Assembly (NCBI GenBank): GCA_944323735.1
Contig: CALUTO010000012.1
Span: forward strand, 1-63,140
Length of the DNA stretch: 63,140 nt
From: Candidatus Gastranaerophilales bacterium
GTDB taxonomy: Bacteria > Cyanobacteriota > Vampirovibrionia > Gastranaerophilales > Gastranaerophilaceae
Direction of reading: 5' to 3'
The notes below the pieces were generated by a model. The model was not told the DNA's origin. It saw only the letters and a list, made by a program, of their open reading frames with translations, and did no database searches. The stretch's first letter is position 1. Each line of letters starts with the position of its first letter. The translations under genes and the position numbers were made by a program. Positions 33,297 to 44,294 of this stretch are shown here, piece after piece.

Positions 33297-34859
33297 ATGA
33301 CTGATAACTCGTACAAATCAAAAAAAATAATAGTTGTAGATGATGATAGTATTGTACTTTCAACATTGAAAATGCTTTTGGAGCTGGAGGGCTTTTTGAA
33401 TACCGATTATTTTACGGAGCCCAAAAAAGCACTGGATTTTCTGAAAGATAATGCACCTGATTTAATAATTTCCGATTTTTTGATGCCGGATATGAACGGA
33501 ATAGAATTTTTAGCTGCGGCGAAAAATTTATATCCTGATGTGAGTACTATTTTGCTGACAGGTTATGCAGACAAAGAAAATGCAATAAAGGCTATTAATA
33601 CTGTAGGCATATATAAATATATTGAAAAGCCGTGGGATAATGAAGATTTACTTCTTAATATAAAAAACGGACTGGAGAGAAGCGGGCTGATTTTTGAATT
33701 AAACAATAAAATCAAAGAATTGTCCCGGGCAAAAAAACAGCTTGAAAAATATTCTCATTCGTTAGAAGAGATAGTTCTTCAAAAAACAGAGGATCTGGTT
33801 CAGTCAAATACAAAACTTAATGCTATTATAAATTTTTGCGCAGACGGAATAATAATTGTTTCAAAGGACAGAAAACTTGTTCAGGTGAATCCTGCATTTG
33901 AAAATATGACAGGTTTAAGTGAAAATCTGCTGGTAAATAAAAATGTCGGGGAGCTTTTTTCTGATACGAATAATGAGCTGGAAAAAATAACGAAGGACAA
34001 GAATATTCTGGTCAGAAATCTGGAGCTCAAAAACAATATACAGGACAAAACATTTCCTGTGGAAATCAATTTTGCTCCGATAATTTCGGAGGATGAAGAA
34101 AATTCAAACTATGTCGGAGTCGTCCGCAATGTTAGTCTCCAAAAGGAAATGGAAAGATTGAGAGATGATTTTATTGCTACCTTAACGCATGATTTGAGAA
34201 CTCCTCTGCTTGCGGCAATCCAGACGCTTCAGTTTTTCCTTGATGGTACACTCGGGGATATAGAAGCCCGTCAGAGAACGCTGCTTGATACAATGAAAAA
34301 AAGCAATGAGGATATGCTTGGACTTGTAAATGCACTTCTTGAGGTTTATAAATACGAAGCCGGAAAGTTGAATTTGTGCAAGACCTCCTTTATACTAAAA
34401 CAGTTTGTAGATGAATGCTTGAAACAAATAGAGTCGCTTGCAGAGAAAAAAAATATAAAAATTTCTGTAGATTTAGGCAGTATTGCTGATGCTGAAGTTT
34501 ATGCAGACAGAAATGAAATGAGAAGAGTTGTTTTGAATTTGTGTGGAAATGCACTGAATTACACTGGAGAAAACGGCGAAATTTCAATAATTACAGAAAT
34601 TCAAAATAGAGATTTGCAATTTAGTGTTAAAGACACAGGTGTCGGCATGCCCAAGGGGGATGTTGCAAAACTGTTTAAAAGATTTTCTCAGGGTTCATCC
34701 CAGAAACGTTCGGCCGGTACCGGTCTGGGGCTCTATCTTTCACGTCAGATTATAGAGGCCCACGGCGGTAAAATTTGGGCTGAGAGTGAACTTGGAAAAG
34801 GAAGTGTGTTTACTTTTTTACTACCGGATGCATTAAGAATAAAAGAGAGGCTGAAATAA
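33297..34859 (+). CDS. Cytoplasmic REC-PAS-histidine kinase
   Basis: 520 residues with no membrane helix. The receiver domain (1-125) has phospho-Asp60 in LIISDFLMPDMNG. A coiled linker precedes a PAS domain (about 165-285). HisKA has His298 in FIATLTHDLRTPLLAAIQ, and HATPase_c (about 400-515) has NALNYTGENGE, DTGVGMPKGD and GTGLGLYLSRQI. The N-terminal receiver suggests it works in the middle of a relay. The partner regulator gene starts two bases downstream. Confidence 0.93.
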   Translation: MTDNSYKSKKIIVVDDDSIVLSTLKMLLELEGFLNTDYFTEPKKALDFLKDNAPDLIISDFLMPDMNGIEFLAAAKNLYPDVSTILLTGYADKENAIKAINTVGIYKYIEKPWDNEDLLLNIKNGLERSGLIFELNNKIKELSRAKKQLEKYSHSLEEIVLQKTEDLVQSNTKLNAIINFCADGIIIVSKDRKLVQVNPAFENMTGLSENLLVNKNVGELFSDTNNELEKITKDKNILVRNLELKNNIQDKTFPVEINFAPIISEDEENSNYVGVVRNVSLQKEMERLRDDFIATLTHDLRTPLLAAIQTLQFFLDGTLGDIEARQRTLLDTMKKSNEDMLGLVNALLEVYKYEAGKLNLCKTSFILKQFVDECLKQIESLAEKKNIKISVDLGSIADAEVYADRNEMRRVVLNLCGNALNYTGENGEISIITEIQNRDLQFSVKDTGVGMPKGDVAKLFKRFSQGSSQKRSAGTGLGLYLSRQIIEAHGGKIWAESELGKGSVFTFLLPDALRIKERLK

Positions 34860-34861
34860 TA

Positions 34862-35533
34862 ATGACAATAAGGGTTCTGCTTGTAGAAGATCATACAATG
34901 ATTAGGATGGGGACTGCTCTGGTAATAGAAAAAACAGAGGGGATAGAACTGGTTGCGCAGGCAGAAGACGGCGCAAAAGGTGTGATTGCTGCGAAAGAGT
35001 ATCTGCCGGATGTTATTTTAATGGATATCGGGCTTCCTGTAATTGACGGAATAGAAGCAACCAGACAGATAAAGGAATTAAATTTAAATTCAAAAATATT
35101 AATCTTTACATCAAGAGAAAATGATGATGATGTCTTTGCCGCTCTCGCAGCAGGTGCTGACGGATATATTATGAAGGGAGCAACCCCCGAACAGCTTACT
35201 TCTGCAATAATAGCGGTAAGCGAGGGTACTGCATGGCTTGATCCGGCAATAGCCAGGCTTGTTCTTTCGAATGTGCAAAAACAAAATCAAAAATGTGAAG
35301 CAAATCAGTCCAGACCTGAATTTAAATCATCAAAAAATTCATTTGGACTGACTGACAGAGAGATGGAGGTGCTTGCTCTTATCGTTGACGGGTTGTCAAA
35401 TCCCGAAATTGCGCAGAAACTTTTTATCACCCGTGCTACTGCAAAAGCACATGTGCACAGTATTTTACAAAAGCTTTATGTTGATGACCGTACGCAGGCT
35501 GCAGTCACTGCTATGCGTGAGGGGCTTGTATAG
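34862..35533 (+). CDS. NarL/LuxR-family response regulator
   Basis: The receiver has Asp55 in VILMDIGLPVIDGIEATR, and the Thr/Lys positions are FTSRE and IMKGATPEQ. The C-terminal HTH is LTDREMEVLALIVDGLSNPE, with helix RATAKAHVHSILQKL and the tail VDDRTQAAVTAMREGLV; that tail is typical of cyanobacterial NarL-type regulators. It is likely phosphorylated by the kinase encoded just upstream and binds DNA. Downstream gene start overlaps its stop by one base. Confidence 0.93.
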   Translation: MTIRVLLVEDHTMIRMGTALVIEKTEGIELVAQAEDGAKGVIAAKEYLPDVILMDIGLPVIDGIEATRQIKELNLNSKILIFTSRENDDDVFAALAAGADGYIMKGATPEQLTSAIIAVSEGTAWLDPAIARLVLSNVQKQNQKCEANQSRPEFKSSKNSFGLTDREMEVLALIVDGLSNPEIAQKLFITRATAKAHVHSILQKLYVDDRTQAAVTAMREGLV

Positions 35534-36450
35534 TGAGAAATATACTTGCTGTTTCTGTTGTTTTAATTGCGTTTGCAATGCCGGCGTTTTCTCTATTTGA
35601 AAAGAAGCCGGTGCCACAGAATAATATGCCGAAAACCATGGCGGAGTATAAAATAGAGGCGCAGAAGCAGGCAGAAAAAAATAAAAAAATTCCTCCTCCA
35701 CAGGTTGAAAAGGATACAAAACTTATTGAAATTCCTCAGCCTCAAATAGTTTTATACAAGTATAATAATCCTCCGGGGCAGGTTGATATTGATTTATCAA
35801 ATTTAAAAAAGAAAAGGAAAGTTAATTCTATAGGTGTTGCATCACCGAAAGTTGATAAACTTGCGTACACATCTGTTTTTTATTATCCTGCCTCAAAAAC
35901 AGTGTCTTCAGAACTGTATGTTATGGCACTTGATGAGTCAGAGACAATAAAAGAGCGGATAGCAAATGCAAATATAAAAGACGGTATAAAAACTTTGTAT
36001 AAAACCGGCATGGATACTCTTACCGTAGATTTGCAGCGGACTCTGACGATTGTGGACTGGTCTTGGGATGGTAAAAAGCTTGCAGTTAAAGAAAAGATTG
36101 CCTATATTGAGGACGGCATGTGGAAAACAAATCTTTTGGTGTATGATTTTTCAACAAAAAAGATGACAGAACTGCCGGAAATCAGGGAGGCTATAAAGTA
36201 TTACTGGATAAATTCTGAAAATCTGGATTTAAATCAAATCAGATGGGATATTTATCCTATAGGCTGGGATGCAATTAATCCTGACAGACTGATTGTTTTT
36301 GCATATGCTTATACAGGTGAAAATCCAAAGTATCTGGGTGCATGGTCTGTAGACTATCTGGGTAAAAGAACGAAACAGCTTTCTCTGACTGAGACAGGTT
36401 TTGAAGTTGCCCAAAACGGTCTTTCTCTGAAACTTATTCCGCCGTACTAG
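35533..36450 (+). CDS. Secreted hypothetical protein in the two-component operon
   Basis: 305 residues. The GTG start overlaps the regulator stop. The signal peptide is MRNILAVSVVLIAFAMPAFS, followed by a Pro/Lys/Gln-rich segment (25-85). A beta-rich domain then has repeated Trp-Asp blades such as IVDWSWDGKKLAVKEK and IRWDIYPIGWDAINPDR, resembling propeller (WD40-like/TolB) strands. It is probably periplasmic, perhaps a sensor or target of the two-component pair. Its last 17 bases overlap the convergent CDF gene. Confidence 0.7.
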   Translation: MRNILAVSVVLIAFAMPAFSLFEKKPVPQNNMPKTMAEYKIEAQKQAEKNKKIPPPQVEKDTKLIEIPQPQIVLYKYNNPPGQVDIDLSNLKKKRKVNSIGVASPKVDKLAYTSVFYYPASKTVSSELYVMALDESETIKERIANANIKDGIKTLYKTGMDTLTVDLQRTLTIVDWSWDGKKLAVKEKIAYIEDGMWKTNLLVYDFSTKKMTELPEIREAIKYYWINSENLDLNQIRWDIYPIGWDAINPDRLIVFAYAYTGENPKYLGAWSVDYLGKRTKQLSLTETGFEVAQNGLSLKLIPPY

Positions 36451-37333
36451 TTGTTACTGCTGTTTCTACTGGTTCAACATGTATTATGACTTCTGTGTTT
36501 CCTAAATCATTTTCTATTTCTTTTTCAAGAATATCGCATAAATCGTGTGCAAATTTAATAGTTTTTTCTCCGTCAAGAAGAAGAGTTATATTTATTTCTT
36601 TATTTTTTCCTGCTTTTCGTGTTTTTATTTCCTTTATGGCACGAATGCCATGAGTATTATATTTCTTTAGTATTTCTTTAATTTTTTGAATATTATTTTC
36701 GGGTAATGAACCGTCTAATAGATTGTTTACCGATTCTTTGCATATTTTATATCCGGTATGCACAATTATAACAGACACAATGACGGCAAGTATCGGATCT
36801 ATGATGTGCAGTCCCGTGTAATGAATACACAAAAGGCCGAGAAAAACAGTTAATGATGAGTATATATCAGTATTTAAGTGTTCTGCATCAGCGTAAAGTG
36901 CTATCGAATCTGTATGTTTTGCTACTTTCATCAAATAAACACTTACGCATATATTAACAAGAACTGAAGCAAGCATAACCCATATTGCAATAAGGTTGTT
37001 AGAGATAGGTTCTGATATGCCTGTTAATTTCCTGAAAACTTCGTATAAAATGTATGCTGCCGCAAGAATAATTAAAAGACCTTCAATAAGTCCTGAAAAA
37101 TCTTCGTATTTTCCATGCCCGAATTGATGATCGGTATCTGCCGGTTTTTCCGACTTATGAACGGAAAAGAGTGTTATAATTGAAGCAAGCAAATCGCTGC
37201 ATGAGTGGATTGCCTCCGATATAATACTTATACTGCCGGTTATTACACCGGCAATCAATTTCAAGACTATTAATAATGTGTTTGAGGTAACTGATAATTG
37301 TGCAGCTAATTTTTTATTTTCAAAAAATTTCAT
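36434..37333 (-). CDS. Cation diffusion facilitator (CDF) transporter
   Basis: A 299-residue divalent-metal/proton antiporter of the inner membrane. The metal-binding HxxxD-type sites are SEAIHSCSDLLAS (helix 2) and ALYADAEHLNTDIYSS (helix 5). A C-terminal cytoplasmic ferredoxin-like domain includes IHVEPVE. Substrate (Zn, Fe or Mn) cannot be told from sequence. It starts at the stop of the upstream FliT-like gene, so it seems to share that transcript. Confidence 0.9.
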   Translation of the reverse strand: MKFFENKKLAAQLSVTSNTLLIVLKLIAGVITGSISIISEAIHSCSDLLASIITLFSVHKSEKPADTDHQFGHGKYEDFSGLIEGLLIILAAAYILYEVFRKLTGISEPISNNLIAIWVMLASVLVNICVSVYLMKVAKHTDSIALYADAEHLNTDIYSSLTVFLGLLCIHYTGLHIIDPILAVIVSVIIVHTGYKICKESVNNLLDGSLPENNIQKIKEILKKYNTHGIRAIKEIKTRKAGKNKEINITLLLDGEKTIKFAHDLCDILEKEIENDLGNTEVIIHVEPVETAVTTSTAE

Positions 37334-37707
37334 TATTCCCTAAAATCCAAAATCTTACCCTGTACTGCTTCAGCTCCTGAATAAGCACTGACAAGCTTAG
37401 TATTTTTTGAAGTTTTGTTCAGTTCTTTTTTTATTTTGTCTCTTACCAGTGTGAGAGCATTAATATTTGCTTTTTCCTGCTCATCCAGCTTCCGGCATAT
37501 TTCTTCAAGCTCGGAAAGGTCAACAGACTGTTCTTTCAGCTTCAGTACGAGTTCATTTGACTTTGAAAGAAGCTGGTCTTTTTTATTGAGATAAGTAATA
37601 AGTTCCGTGTATAATTCTCTTTCGATGAGCTGCCCGATTTGAATCGACAGTTCATAGAGTTGTCCGTATATAATTTTTAGGTTGTTTAAATCCTGATTTT
37701 TTTTCAT
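37333..37707 (-). CDS. FliT-like small coiled-coil protein
   Basis: A 124-residue all-helical protein (LNNLKIIYGQLYELSIQIGQ..., YLNKKDQLLSKSNELVLKL). Its size and its place directly after fliS match FliT or similar flagellar chaperones. The start overlaps the fliS stop. Sequence similarity alone is weak, so the assignment leans on context. Confidence 0.6.
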   Translation of the reverse strand: MKKNQDLNNLKIIYGQLYELSIQIGQLIERELYTELITYLNKKDQLLSKSNELVLKLKEQSVDLSELEEICRKLDEQEKANINALTLVRDKIKKELNKTSKNTKLVSAYSGAEAVQGKILDFRE

Positions 37708-38210
37708 GCATATTCTCCATCGTCACCATCGTTTTCGTCTTCATCATATTCATCTTCGTCTTCATCATCTGTTTTTGAGGATGAATACCTGTCCATCTGA
37801 TTGCTGTCAAGGACACCGCCTGAAGCTTTAAATTTTTGAATTGCTTCTTTCCATGTATCTCTTAAACCAGAGATGTGTCTTATGACTTCATCAAGATAGT
37901 CCTCTCTCTTTTTTATATTCGCATCTATTAGCTTCCGGTTCAGGTATTCGTAAAGAGAAAACAGAGTCTGTGCAAACTTACCGCCGTTTTCCATGTCGAG
38001 TGTTGCCTGAAATTCTGTAATAATACTCTGCGCTCTTACAATATTATTATGAATTTTTTCAATATTTTTTTCTTTAAATCCCTGTTTCGCAAGAAGCAAG
38101 AATTTTACTGCTCCATCGTATAGCATGAGTAAAATTTGTTCTCTTGGAGCGGTTTCTACCTGAGCCTGCTGGTATGATTGCTGGTATTTTTTTAGATAGG
38201 GATTGTTCAT
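37704..38210 (-). CDS. fliS: Flagellin export chaperone FliS
   Basis: Binds flagellin C-termini in the cytoplasm before export. The four-helix FliS core (1-125) has NPYLKKYQQSYQQAQVETA, REQILLMLYDGAVKFLLLAK and DTWKEAIQKF. An acidic Asp/Glu tail of about 30 residues ends the protein and is not part of the usual fold. At 168 residues it is longer than the common 125-135. No flagellin gene is in the window. Confidence 0.9.
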   Translation of the reverse strand: MNNPYLKKYQQSYQQAQVETAPREQILLMLYDGAVKFLLLAKQGFKEKNIEKIHNNIVRAQSIITEFQATLDMENGGKFAQTLFSLYEYLNRKLIDANIKKREDYLDEVIRHISGLRDTWKEAIQKFKASGGVLDSNQMDRYSSSKTDDEDEDEYDEDENDGDDGEYA

Positions 38211-38294
38211 ATTTTTCTCAATAAAAATTTAGCACATTTTATTGTGTTATGTCGAATGCAACTTTAATCCCATAATTATAGCAATAAAATTCAA

Positions 38295-38340
38295 AAAAAG
38301 TAAAGAGCTGTTTAATGTAGTTTCAGCTCTTTACTTTTTA
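38295..38340 (-). terminator. Terminator downstream of rpmB
   Basis: AAAAAGTAAAGAGCTG (38295-38310) and CAGCTCTTTACTTTTT (38324-38339) form a long perfect stem with a 13-base loop. It lies after the rpmB stop on the minus strand, and its symmetry would also allow use from the other side. Confidence 0.85.
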
Positions 38341-38378
38341 CAGAATTAATGTTTAATTTTTCTGACAATAAAAAATCT

Positions 38379-38570
38379 TTATACAGCTCTTTGAACTTTT
38401 CCTGCTCTTATACAGGATGTGCAGACGTTAATTCTTTTTACTGTGCCGTTTTGCATAACTTTAACAGTCTGGAGATTGGGTTCCTGTCTGTGCACATTCT
38501 GTTTATGTGAAAAAGAAATTTTTGCTGCTTTCAATGATTTTTTACCGCATACATCACACTGTTTAGACAT
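38379..38570 (-). CDS. rpmB: Ribosomal protein bL28
   Basis: 63 residues from the ATG at 38570, which has AAGGAAA upstream; the frame is open eight codons further. Four cysteines in two CxxC pairs (Cys5/8 and Cys50/53) make it the zinc-binding form of bL28. HRQEPNLQTVKV and RINVCTSCIRAGKV are family blocks. Confidence 0.93.
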   Translation of the reverse strand: MSKQCDVCGKKSLKAAKISFSHKQNVHRQEPNLQTVKVMQNGTVKRINVCTSCIRAGKVQRAV

Positions 38571-38661
38571 AGTGTTTCCTTTCAATAGTTTCATTGCTAT
38601 CCTAGCATACTTGAAACATTTTTTTATATCAAGTTAAAATTTTGTAATACTTAAAACAATT

Positions 38662-39372
38662 TTACTTAACCAGATCTTTCATTTCTTTAACAGCTGTATC
38701 AAGCCCTGTAAACAGTGCTCTTGCGATGATATTGTGACCGATATTCAGTTCATTAAGATTTTCGATTTCTTTCATTCTATGAACATTTTCGTAATTGAGT
38801 CCGTGTCCGGCATTTACTCCTAGCCCCAGCAGTGAAGCATAAGATGCGGCATCTTTCAATTTTTGAAATTCAGCTTCTTCCTCTTTAGTGCCAAAGGCTT
38901 CGGAATATCTGCCTGTATGCAGCTCAATATACTGTGCACCGGTTTTTTCTGCTGCTGCAATTTGTTCTCTTTCCGGATCGATGAACAAACTGACAACAAT
39001 GCCCGCTTCAACCAGTGGTTTTACAAATTCAGTAAGTCTGTCCAGCCGGCCTGCGGCGTCAAGTCCGCCTTCTGTTGTCAATTCCTGTCTTTTTTCCGGA
39101 ACAATGCAGCAATTGTCGGGCAGAAGCTCCAGTGCAATCTTTTGCATTTCATCAGTTGCCGCCATTTCAAGATTGAGACGTACGTATAATATTTCTTTTA
39201 AATCTCTTACGTCTTTGTCTTTTATGTGGCGTCTGTCTTCTCTTAAGTGGACAGTAATCGCATCTGCTCCTGCTTTTTCTGCTGCTACCGCAGCATCTGT
39301 GACATCAGGGTATTTGCCTCCTCTTGCATTTCTTAAGGTTGCTACATGATCAATATTCACACCGAGTAACAT
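38662..39372 (-). CDS. pdxJ: Pyridoxine 5'-phosphate synthase
   Basis: Closes the pyridine ring of vitamin B6 in the DXP-dependent pathway. TIM-barrel protein of 236 residues. The signature start LGVNIDHVATLRNARGGKYP, ADAITVHLREDRRHI and GLGVNAGHGLNYENV are all present. No other pdx gene is nearby. Confidence 0.96.
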   Translation of the reverse strand: MLLGVNIDHVATLRNARGGKYPDVTDAAVAAEKAGADAITVHLREDRRHIKDKDVRDLKEILYVRLNLEMAATDEMQKIALELLPDNCCIVPEKRQELTTEGGLDAAGRLDRLTEFVKPLVEAGIVVSLFIDPEREQIAAAEKTGAQYIELHTGRYSEAFGTKEEEAEFQKLKDAASYASLLGLGVNAGHGLNYENVHRMKEIENLNELNIGHNIIARALFTGLDTAVKEMKDLVK

Positions 39373-39415
39373 TTTTTTCTCTTTCTTTTTTTATTGAATT
39401 ATTAATATAAATTGA

Positions 39416-40015
39416 TTATCGGGAAATTGCCGACTGGTAGTAGCAAGGCGGATAATTGCATTCTGCTGATTTTGTTGTGAAATCTTCATTCGGGTATGGT
39501 TTTGCACTTATGGGTCTTTTGCTTCCGTCATTGTAGTTTCCGTCTTTGTCAACTGAATAAATACACCAGCGGTCTTTTCCAAAGTGGTTTGGACCTTTTA
39601 TTCCGTTTGTATCAACAACGACACCCCATACTCCATCCGAAGGCAATGCCCATGCTATGCCGGATATATCAACAAAAACTTTTTGAGATGCAGTACAAGG
39701 TCCTTTGTCATCAGCGTTGTAATCCCAGCAGTCGGAAGCAGCTCCGTCTGCAGAACAGTCTTTCGCAATATTAAAATAACTTTTAAAATTATTAAACGAG
39801 AGATTTATATTTCCTCTTTTGTATTTATTATCAACATTCATTCTGTCTATTGTTTGTGTATAAACGGCCATTGCTTTTTTGTATTGTGCAAAATACTGTT
39901 TATTGTTTGTTGTGTTATTTAACGCAGGAATAGTAAGCGATGCAATAACACCTATTATAACCAGAGTCGTAAGTGCTTCTGCAAGTGTGAAGCCGCTTTT
40001 TGTTTCAATTTTCAT
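39416..40015 (-). CDS. Type IV prepilin / pseudopilin
   Basis: From the ATG at 40015 (GAGGAA upstream) the leader is MKIETKSG, followed by FTLAEALTTLVIIGVIASLT with Glu at +5. The soluble part (about 35-200) is rich in Cys, Gly and aromatic residues, with six or more cysteines suggesting disulfides, and WALPSDGVWGVVVDTNG as a recognisable block. Proteins of this kind form large families in Gastranaerophilales-type genomes (recalled, not checked). It is probably secreted into a pilus or surface fibre. Confidence 0.8.
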   Translation of the reverse strand: MKIETKSGFTLAEALTTLVIIGVIASLTIPALNNTTNNKQYFAQYKKAMAVYTQTIDRMNVDNKYKRGNINLSFNNFKSYFNIAKDCSADGAASDCWDYNADDKGPCTASQKVFVDISGIAWALPSDGVWGVVVDTNGIKGPNHFGKDRWCIYSVDKDGNYNDGSKRPISAKPYPNEDFTTKSAECNYPPCYYQSAISR

Positions 40016-40158
40016 GATAAATTCCTCTTTTTTACTAATTCTTAAAATTAAACTATTTAAACTATTCAAAAAAATTTTGTTATTATATAATTTATTTTAA
40101 CATGTTTGTAATTTTGAAACAATAATGTTATTATAACCACGGAAATAGAGGAAATCAC

Positions 40159-40848
40159 ATGTCAGAAGGCCACTGGATAGCAAATATAGGTAATTTTAGT
40201 TTTAACGTTGATACTATTATTACAATGTGGGTGACAATGGCAATCTTAATATTATTTGCTTTTCTTGCTACCAGAAAACTTTCTATCATTCCTAACAAGC
40301 TTCAGTCGGTTGCAGAAGGTATTCTGGGCTTTTTTGTGGATTTGACCGATAGTATGATTGGTAAAGCAGGGCGAAAACATATTCCGCTTCTTGCCACTTT
40401 ATTTCTTTTTATTTTGACTGCAAATCTTCTCGGGCAGATACCGTGGAGATTGTACCACCTGAGCCACGGGGAGCTGGCTTCGCCGACTAACGATATTAAT
40501 ATGACAGCTGCAATGGCTATTATGGTATTAATATATTATGTATTTTACGGTGTAAAACAAAAAGGCTTTAAATTCTTTTTGCATGACTTTAGCCTGGTTA
40601 GTATTATAATGGCATTGGTCGAGCTTTTAGAGATGGTTGTAAGACCTTTTTCTCTGGCTCTTCGACTTTTTGCCAATATTCTGGCCGGCGAATTGCTTGT
40701 ATTTACATTTGTCGGGCTGTTTGCATATTTCCTGCCCCTGCCGTTTATGCTTTTTGAGGTATTTGTTGCATTTGTGCAGGCACTTGTATTTATGCTTCTT
40801 TCTACCGCTTATATAGCAATTGCCGTGCAGGAAGAAGAACAGCACTAA
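40159..40848 (+). CDS. atpB: ATP synthase F0 subunit a
   Basis: Proton half-channel subunit, 229 residues and multi-pass. The essential Arg is in RPFSLALRLFANILAGELL, and EVFVAFVQALVFMLLSTAYI is the final helix. First gene of an a-c-b'-b-delta-alpha-gamma operon. No atpI precedes it; the gene upstream is the divergent prepilin. Confidence 0.96.
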   Translation: MSEGHWIANIGNFSFNVDTIITMWVTMAILILFAFLATRKLSIIPNKLQSVAEGILGFFVDLTDSMIGKAGRKHIPLLATLFLFILTANLLGQIPWRLYHLSHGELASPTNDINMTAAMAIMVLIYYVFYGVKQKGFKFFLHDFSLVSIIMALVELLEMVVRPFSLALRLFANILAGELLVFTFVGLFAYFLPLPFMLFEVFVAFVQALVFMLLSTAYIAIAVQEEEQH

Positions 40849-40900
40849 ATTAATTAAAAACAGTTTGAGAAAATAACGAGTATATAAAGGAGAAAAAATT

Positions 40901-41146
40901 ATGGCATTAGAACAAGCAGCAGTACAGGGTTTGGAATTAGCAAAACTTGGTGCAGGTATTGCAATCGGATTTGGCGCAATAGGTGCTGGAATCGGTCTTG
41001 GTATTGCAACAAAAGGGCTTCTGGAAGCAATTTCAAGACAGCCTGAAGTTGCAGGTAAAGCATTGATTTACTTCATCATTGGTGCAGGTCTTGCCGAAGC
41101 TTGTGCTATTTATGCGTTATTCATAGCTTTGCAGTTACTTGGATAA
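40901..41146 (+). CDS. atpE: ATP synthase F0 subunit c
   Basis: An 81-residue two-helix proteolipid of the rotor ring. The loop is ISRQPEVAGKA. The ion-binding Glu is in GAGLAEACAIYALFIAL. The Gln and Ser/Thr that Na+-type rings have beside this Glu are absent (GIGLGIAT and EAC), so the coupling ion is probably H+. A good AAGGAG precedes the ATG. Confidence 0.96.
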   Translation: MALEQAAVQGLELAKLGAGIAIGFGAIGAGIGLGIATKGLLEAISRQPEVAGKALIYFIIGAGLAEACAIYALFIALQLLG

Positions 41147-41197
41147 AAACATTATCAATGTTTAAACAGATGTTTGCAGACAGGATAAGATACAACA

Positions 41198-41674
41198 ATG
41201 GAAATCAACGGAACAATTATAATCTCGGCAATTAGCTTTATAGTTTTTATTTTTATAATGAATTCGCTTTTGTATGCTCCGATTTTGAAGATTGTACAGC
41301 AGAGAAATGAGTACATTAATGCTAATAAAGATGCGGCGGAATCGAATAAAAATAAAGCAGACGGATTGTTGACAGACAAAAACAAAAAAATCTCCGAGCA
41401 CCACAAAAAATCCCGTGATATTGTTGCTGCAAAAGTTGAAACATTAAAAGAAGAAAAAAGTAAACTGTTGGGCAGGACAAAATCTGAAATGTCGGAATAT
41501 ATAAACGGCAAAAAGAATAGTCTTGCTGCAGAAAAAGAAAACACCGTAAACAATCTTACTTTTAATGTTTCTGATATTGCTAACAATATTACAACGAAGC
41601 TGGTCGGGTTCGGGGTTGCTTTTGAGCCGTTGAGTGAAGACGAAGTCAAAGAGGTAATCAGAAAAAATGCTTGA
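41198..41674 (+). CDS. atpF2: ATP synthase F0 subunit b' (second b-type subunit)
   Basis: 158 residues. One N-terminal helix (IIISAISFIVFIFIMNSLLY) with APILKIVQQRNEYI, typical of b/b' subunits, is followed by a long charged coiled coil. Having two different b subunits side by side is the rule in cyanobacteria and phototrophs and rare elsewhere. It overlaps the following b gene by eight bases. Confidence 0.85.
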   Translation: MEINGTIIISAISFIVFIFIMNSLLYAPILKIVQQRNEYINANKDAAESNKNKADGLLTDKNKKISEHHKKSRDIVAAKVETLKEEKSKLLGRTKSEMSEYINGKKNSLAAEKENTVNNLTFNVSDIANNITTKLVGFGVAFEPLSEDEVKEVIRKNA

Positions 41675-42170
41675 TTTTAGTTGGAATAATATATTACAGT
41701 CAAACGCATTTAATTTTGCAATAATGATTGCATTTTTTGCCTTCATTGCTCACAAAATTAAAGTATCACAGGCTGTTGAAAAACACAGAGCATCTATTCA
41801 AAAGACAATTGAAGATTCGGATATTTTGAAATCTTCTTCTGAGAAAGAACTGGAAAAGGTTGAAAAATCTCTGGAAAAGCTTTCTGAAGAGCTTGATGAA
41901 ATATTAAAAAATGCGCAAAAAACTGCAAATGCATTTGAAGAAAAATCAAAAGCAGAAATTAATAAACTTGTCAAAGCAATAAAAGAAAATGCAGAAAAGC
42001 AGCTTTATTCAGAAGAAAAACATACAAATTCTATGCTGCTGAAAAGTGCCGGAAATGCTTCTGTTGAAGTTGCAGGCAGGCAGGTTTCAAAAGCTCTTGA
42101 AAATAACAAAGAACTTCATCGCAAATTTATACAGGATTTTATAAATGAAATAGACAGGCTGGAAGTTTAA
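41667..42170 (+). CDS. atpF: ATP synthase F0 subunit b
   Basis: 167 residues. The N-terminal helix is FNFAIMIAFFAFIAHKIKVS, followed by a long amphipathic Lys/Glu coil that forms the peripheral stalk. It shares its stop with the start of atpH. It differs clearly from the b' gene just upstream, which is not a recent copy. Confidence 0.9.
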   Translation: MLDFSWNNILQSNAFNFAIMIAFFAFIAHKIKVSQAVEKHRASIQKTIEDSDILKSSSEKELEKVEKSLEKLSEELDEILKNAQKTANAFEEKSKAEINKLVKAIKENAEKQLYSEEKHTNSMLLKSAGNASVEVAGRQVSKALENNKELHRKFIQDFINEIDRLEV

Positions 42171-42718
42171 TGACTAATATAGATAACAAATTAATATCAG
42201 TGGCAAAAAGATATTCGGATGCAATTTTAGAGGTTGCAAAGGAGAGAAACGAGCTCGATGCGGTTTTTGAGGATTTAAAAAATGCAGTGAATGTCTATGA
42301 TTATTCTGAAGATTTGCGGGCATTTTTGTCTCATCCCGCTATTCCTGCTAAAGATAAAAAAGAACTTGTGAAATCTGTTTTTGAAGGAAAAGTTGCTGAT
42401 ATAACAATGAATTTCTTGTTTACTCTGGTAGACAGAAACAAATTTAATCTTATTGATACGATTTTATACTGTTATGAAAATTCTCTCAATGATGCAAAAA
42501 ATATTTTAAAAGTCAATGTCATTTCCGCAGTAGAAATAGATAATGACCTTAAGGAAAACTTGAAATCGAAACTTGAGACAAAATTAAGAAAAGCAGTTGT
42601 GCTTGATTATGAAATTAAACCCGAAATAATTGCGGGGTTGATATTAAAAATCAAAGATAAAACTATAGATGGTTCTATGGCGCATAAGCTGCAGGAAATG
42701 AAAAAACAATTAGCGTAA
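42170..42718 (+). CDS. atpH: ATP synthase F1 subunit delta
   Basis: A 182-residue stalk protein linking b/b' to the alpha3-beta3 head. Blocks are VAKRYSDAILEVAKERNEL, FLSHPAIPAKDKKELVKSV and the C-terminal EIKPEIIAGLILKIKDKTID typical of OSCP/delta. Overlaps atpF by one base. Confidence 0.95.
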   Translation: MTNIDNKLISVAKRYSDAILEVAKERNELDAVFEDLKNAVNVYDYSEDLRAFLSHPAIPAKDKKELVKSVFEGKVADITMNFLFTLVDRNKFNLIDTILYCYENSLNDAKNILKVNVISAVEIDNDLKENLKSKLETKLRKAVVLDYEIKPEIIAGLILKIKDKTIDGSMAHKLQEMKKQLA

Positions 42719-42735
42719 TTATTGTAATTATATAA

Positions 42736-44268
<1,533 letters not shown>

Positions 44269-44294
44269 AATAATAAAATGCAAAAGGATAAACA

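Noticed and set aside
40901-41146. Sodium-coupled ATP synthase c ring
   Set aside because: The Gln and Ser/Thr ligands of Na+-type c subunits are not present around the Glu.
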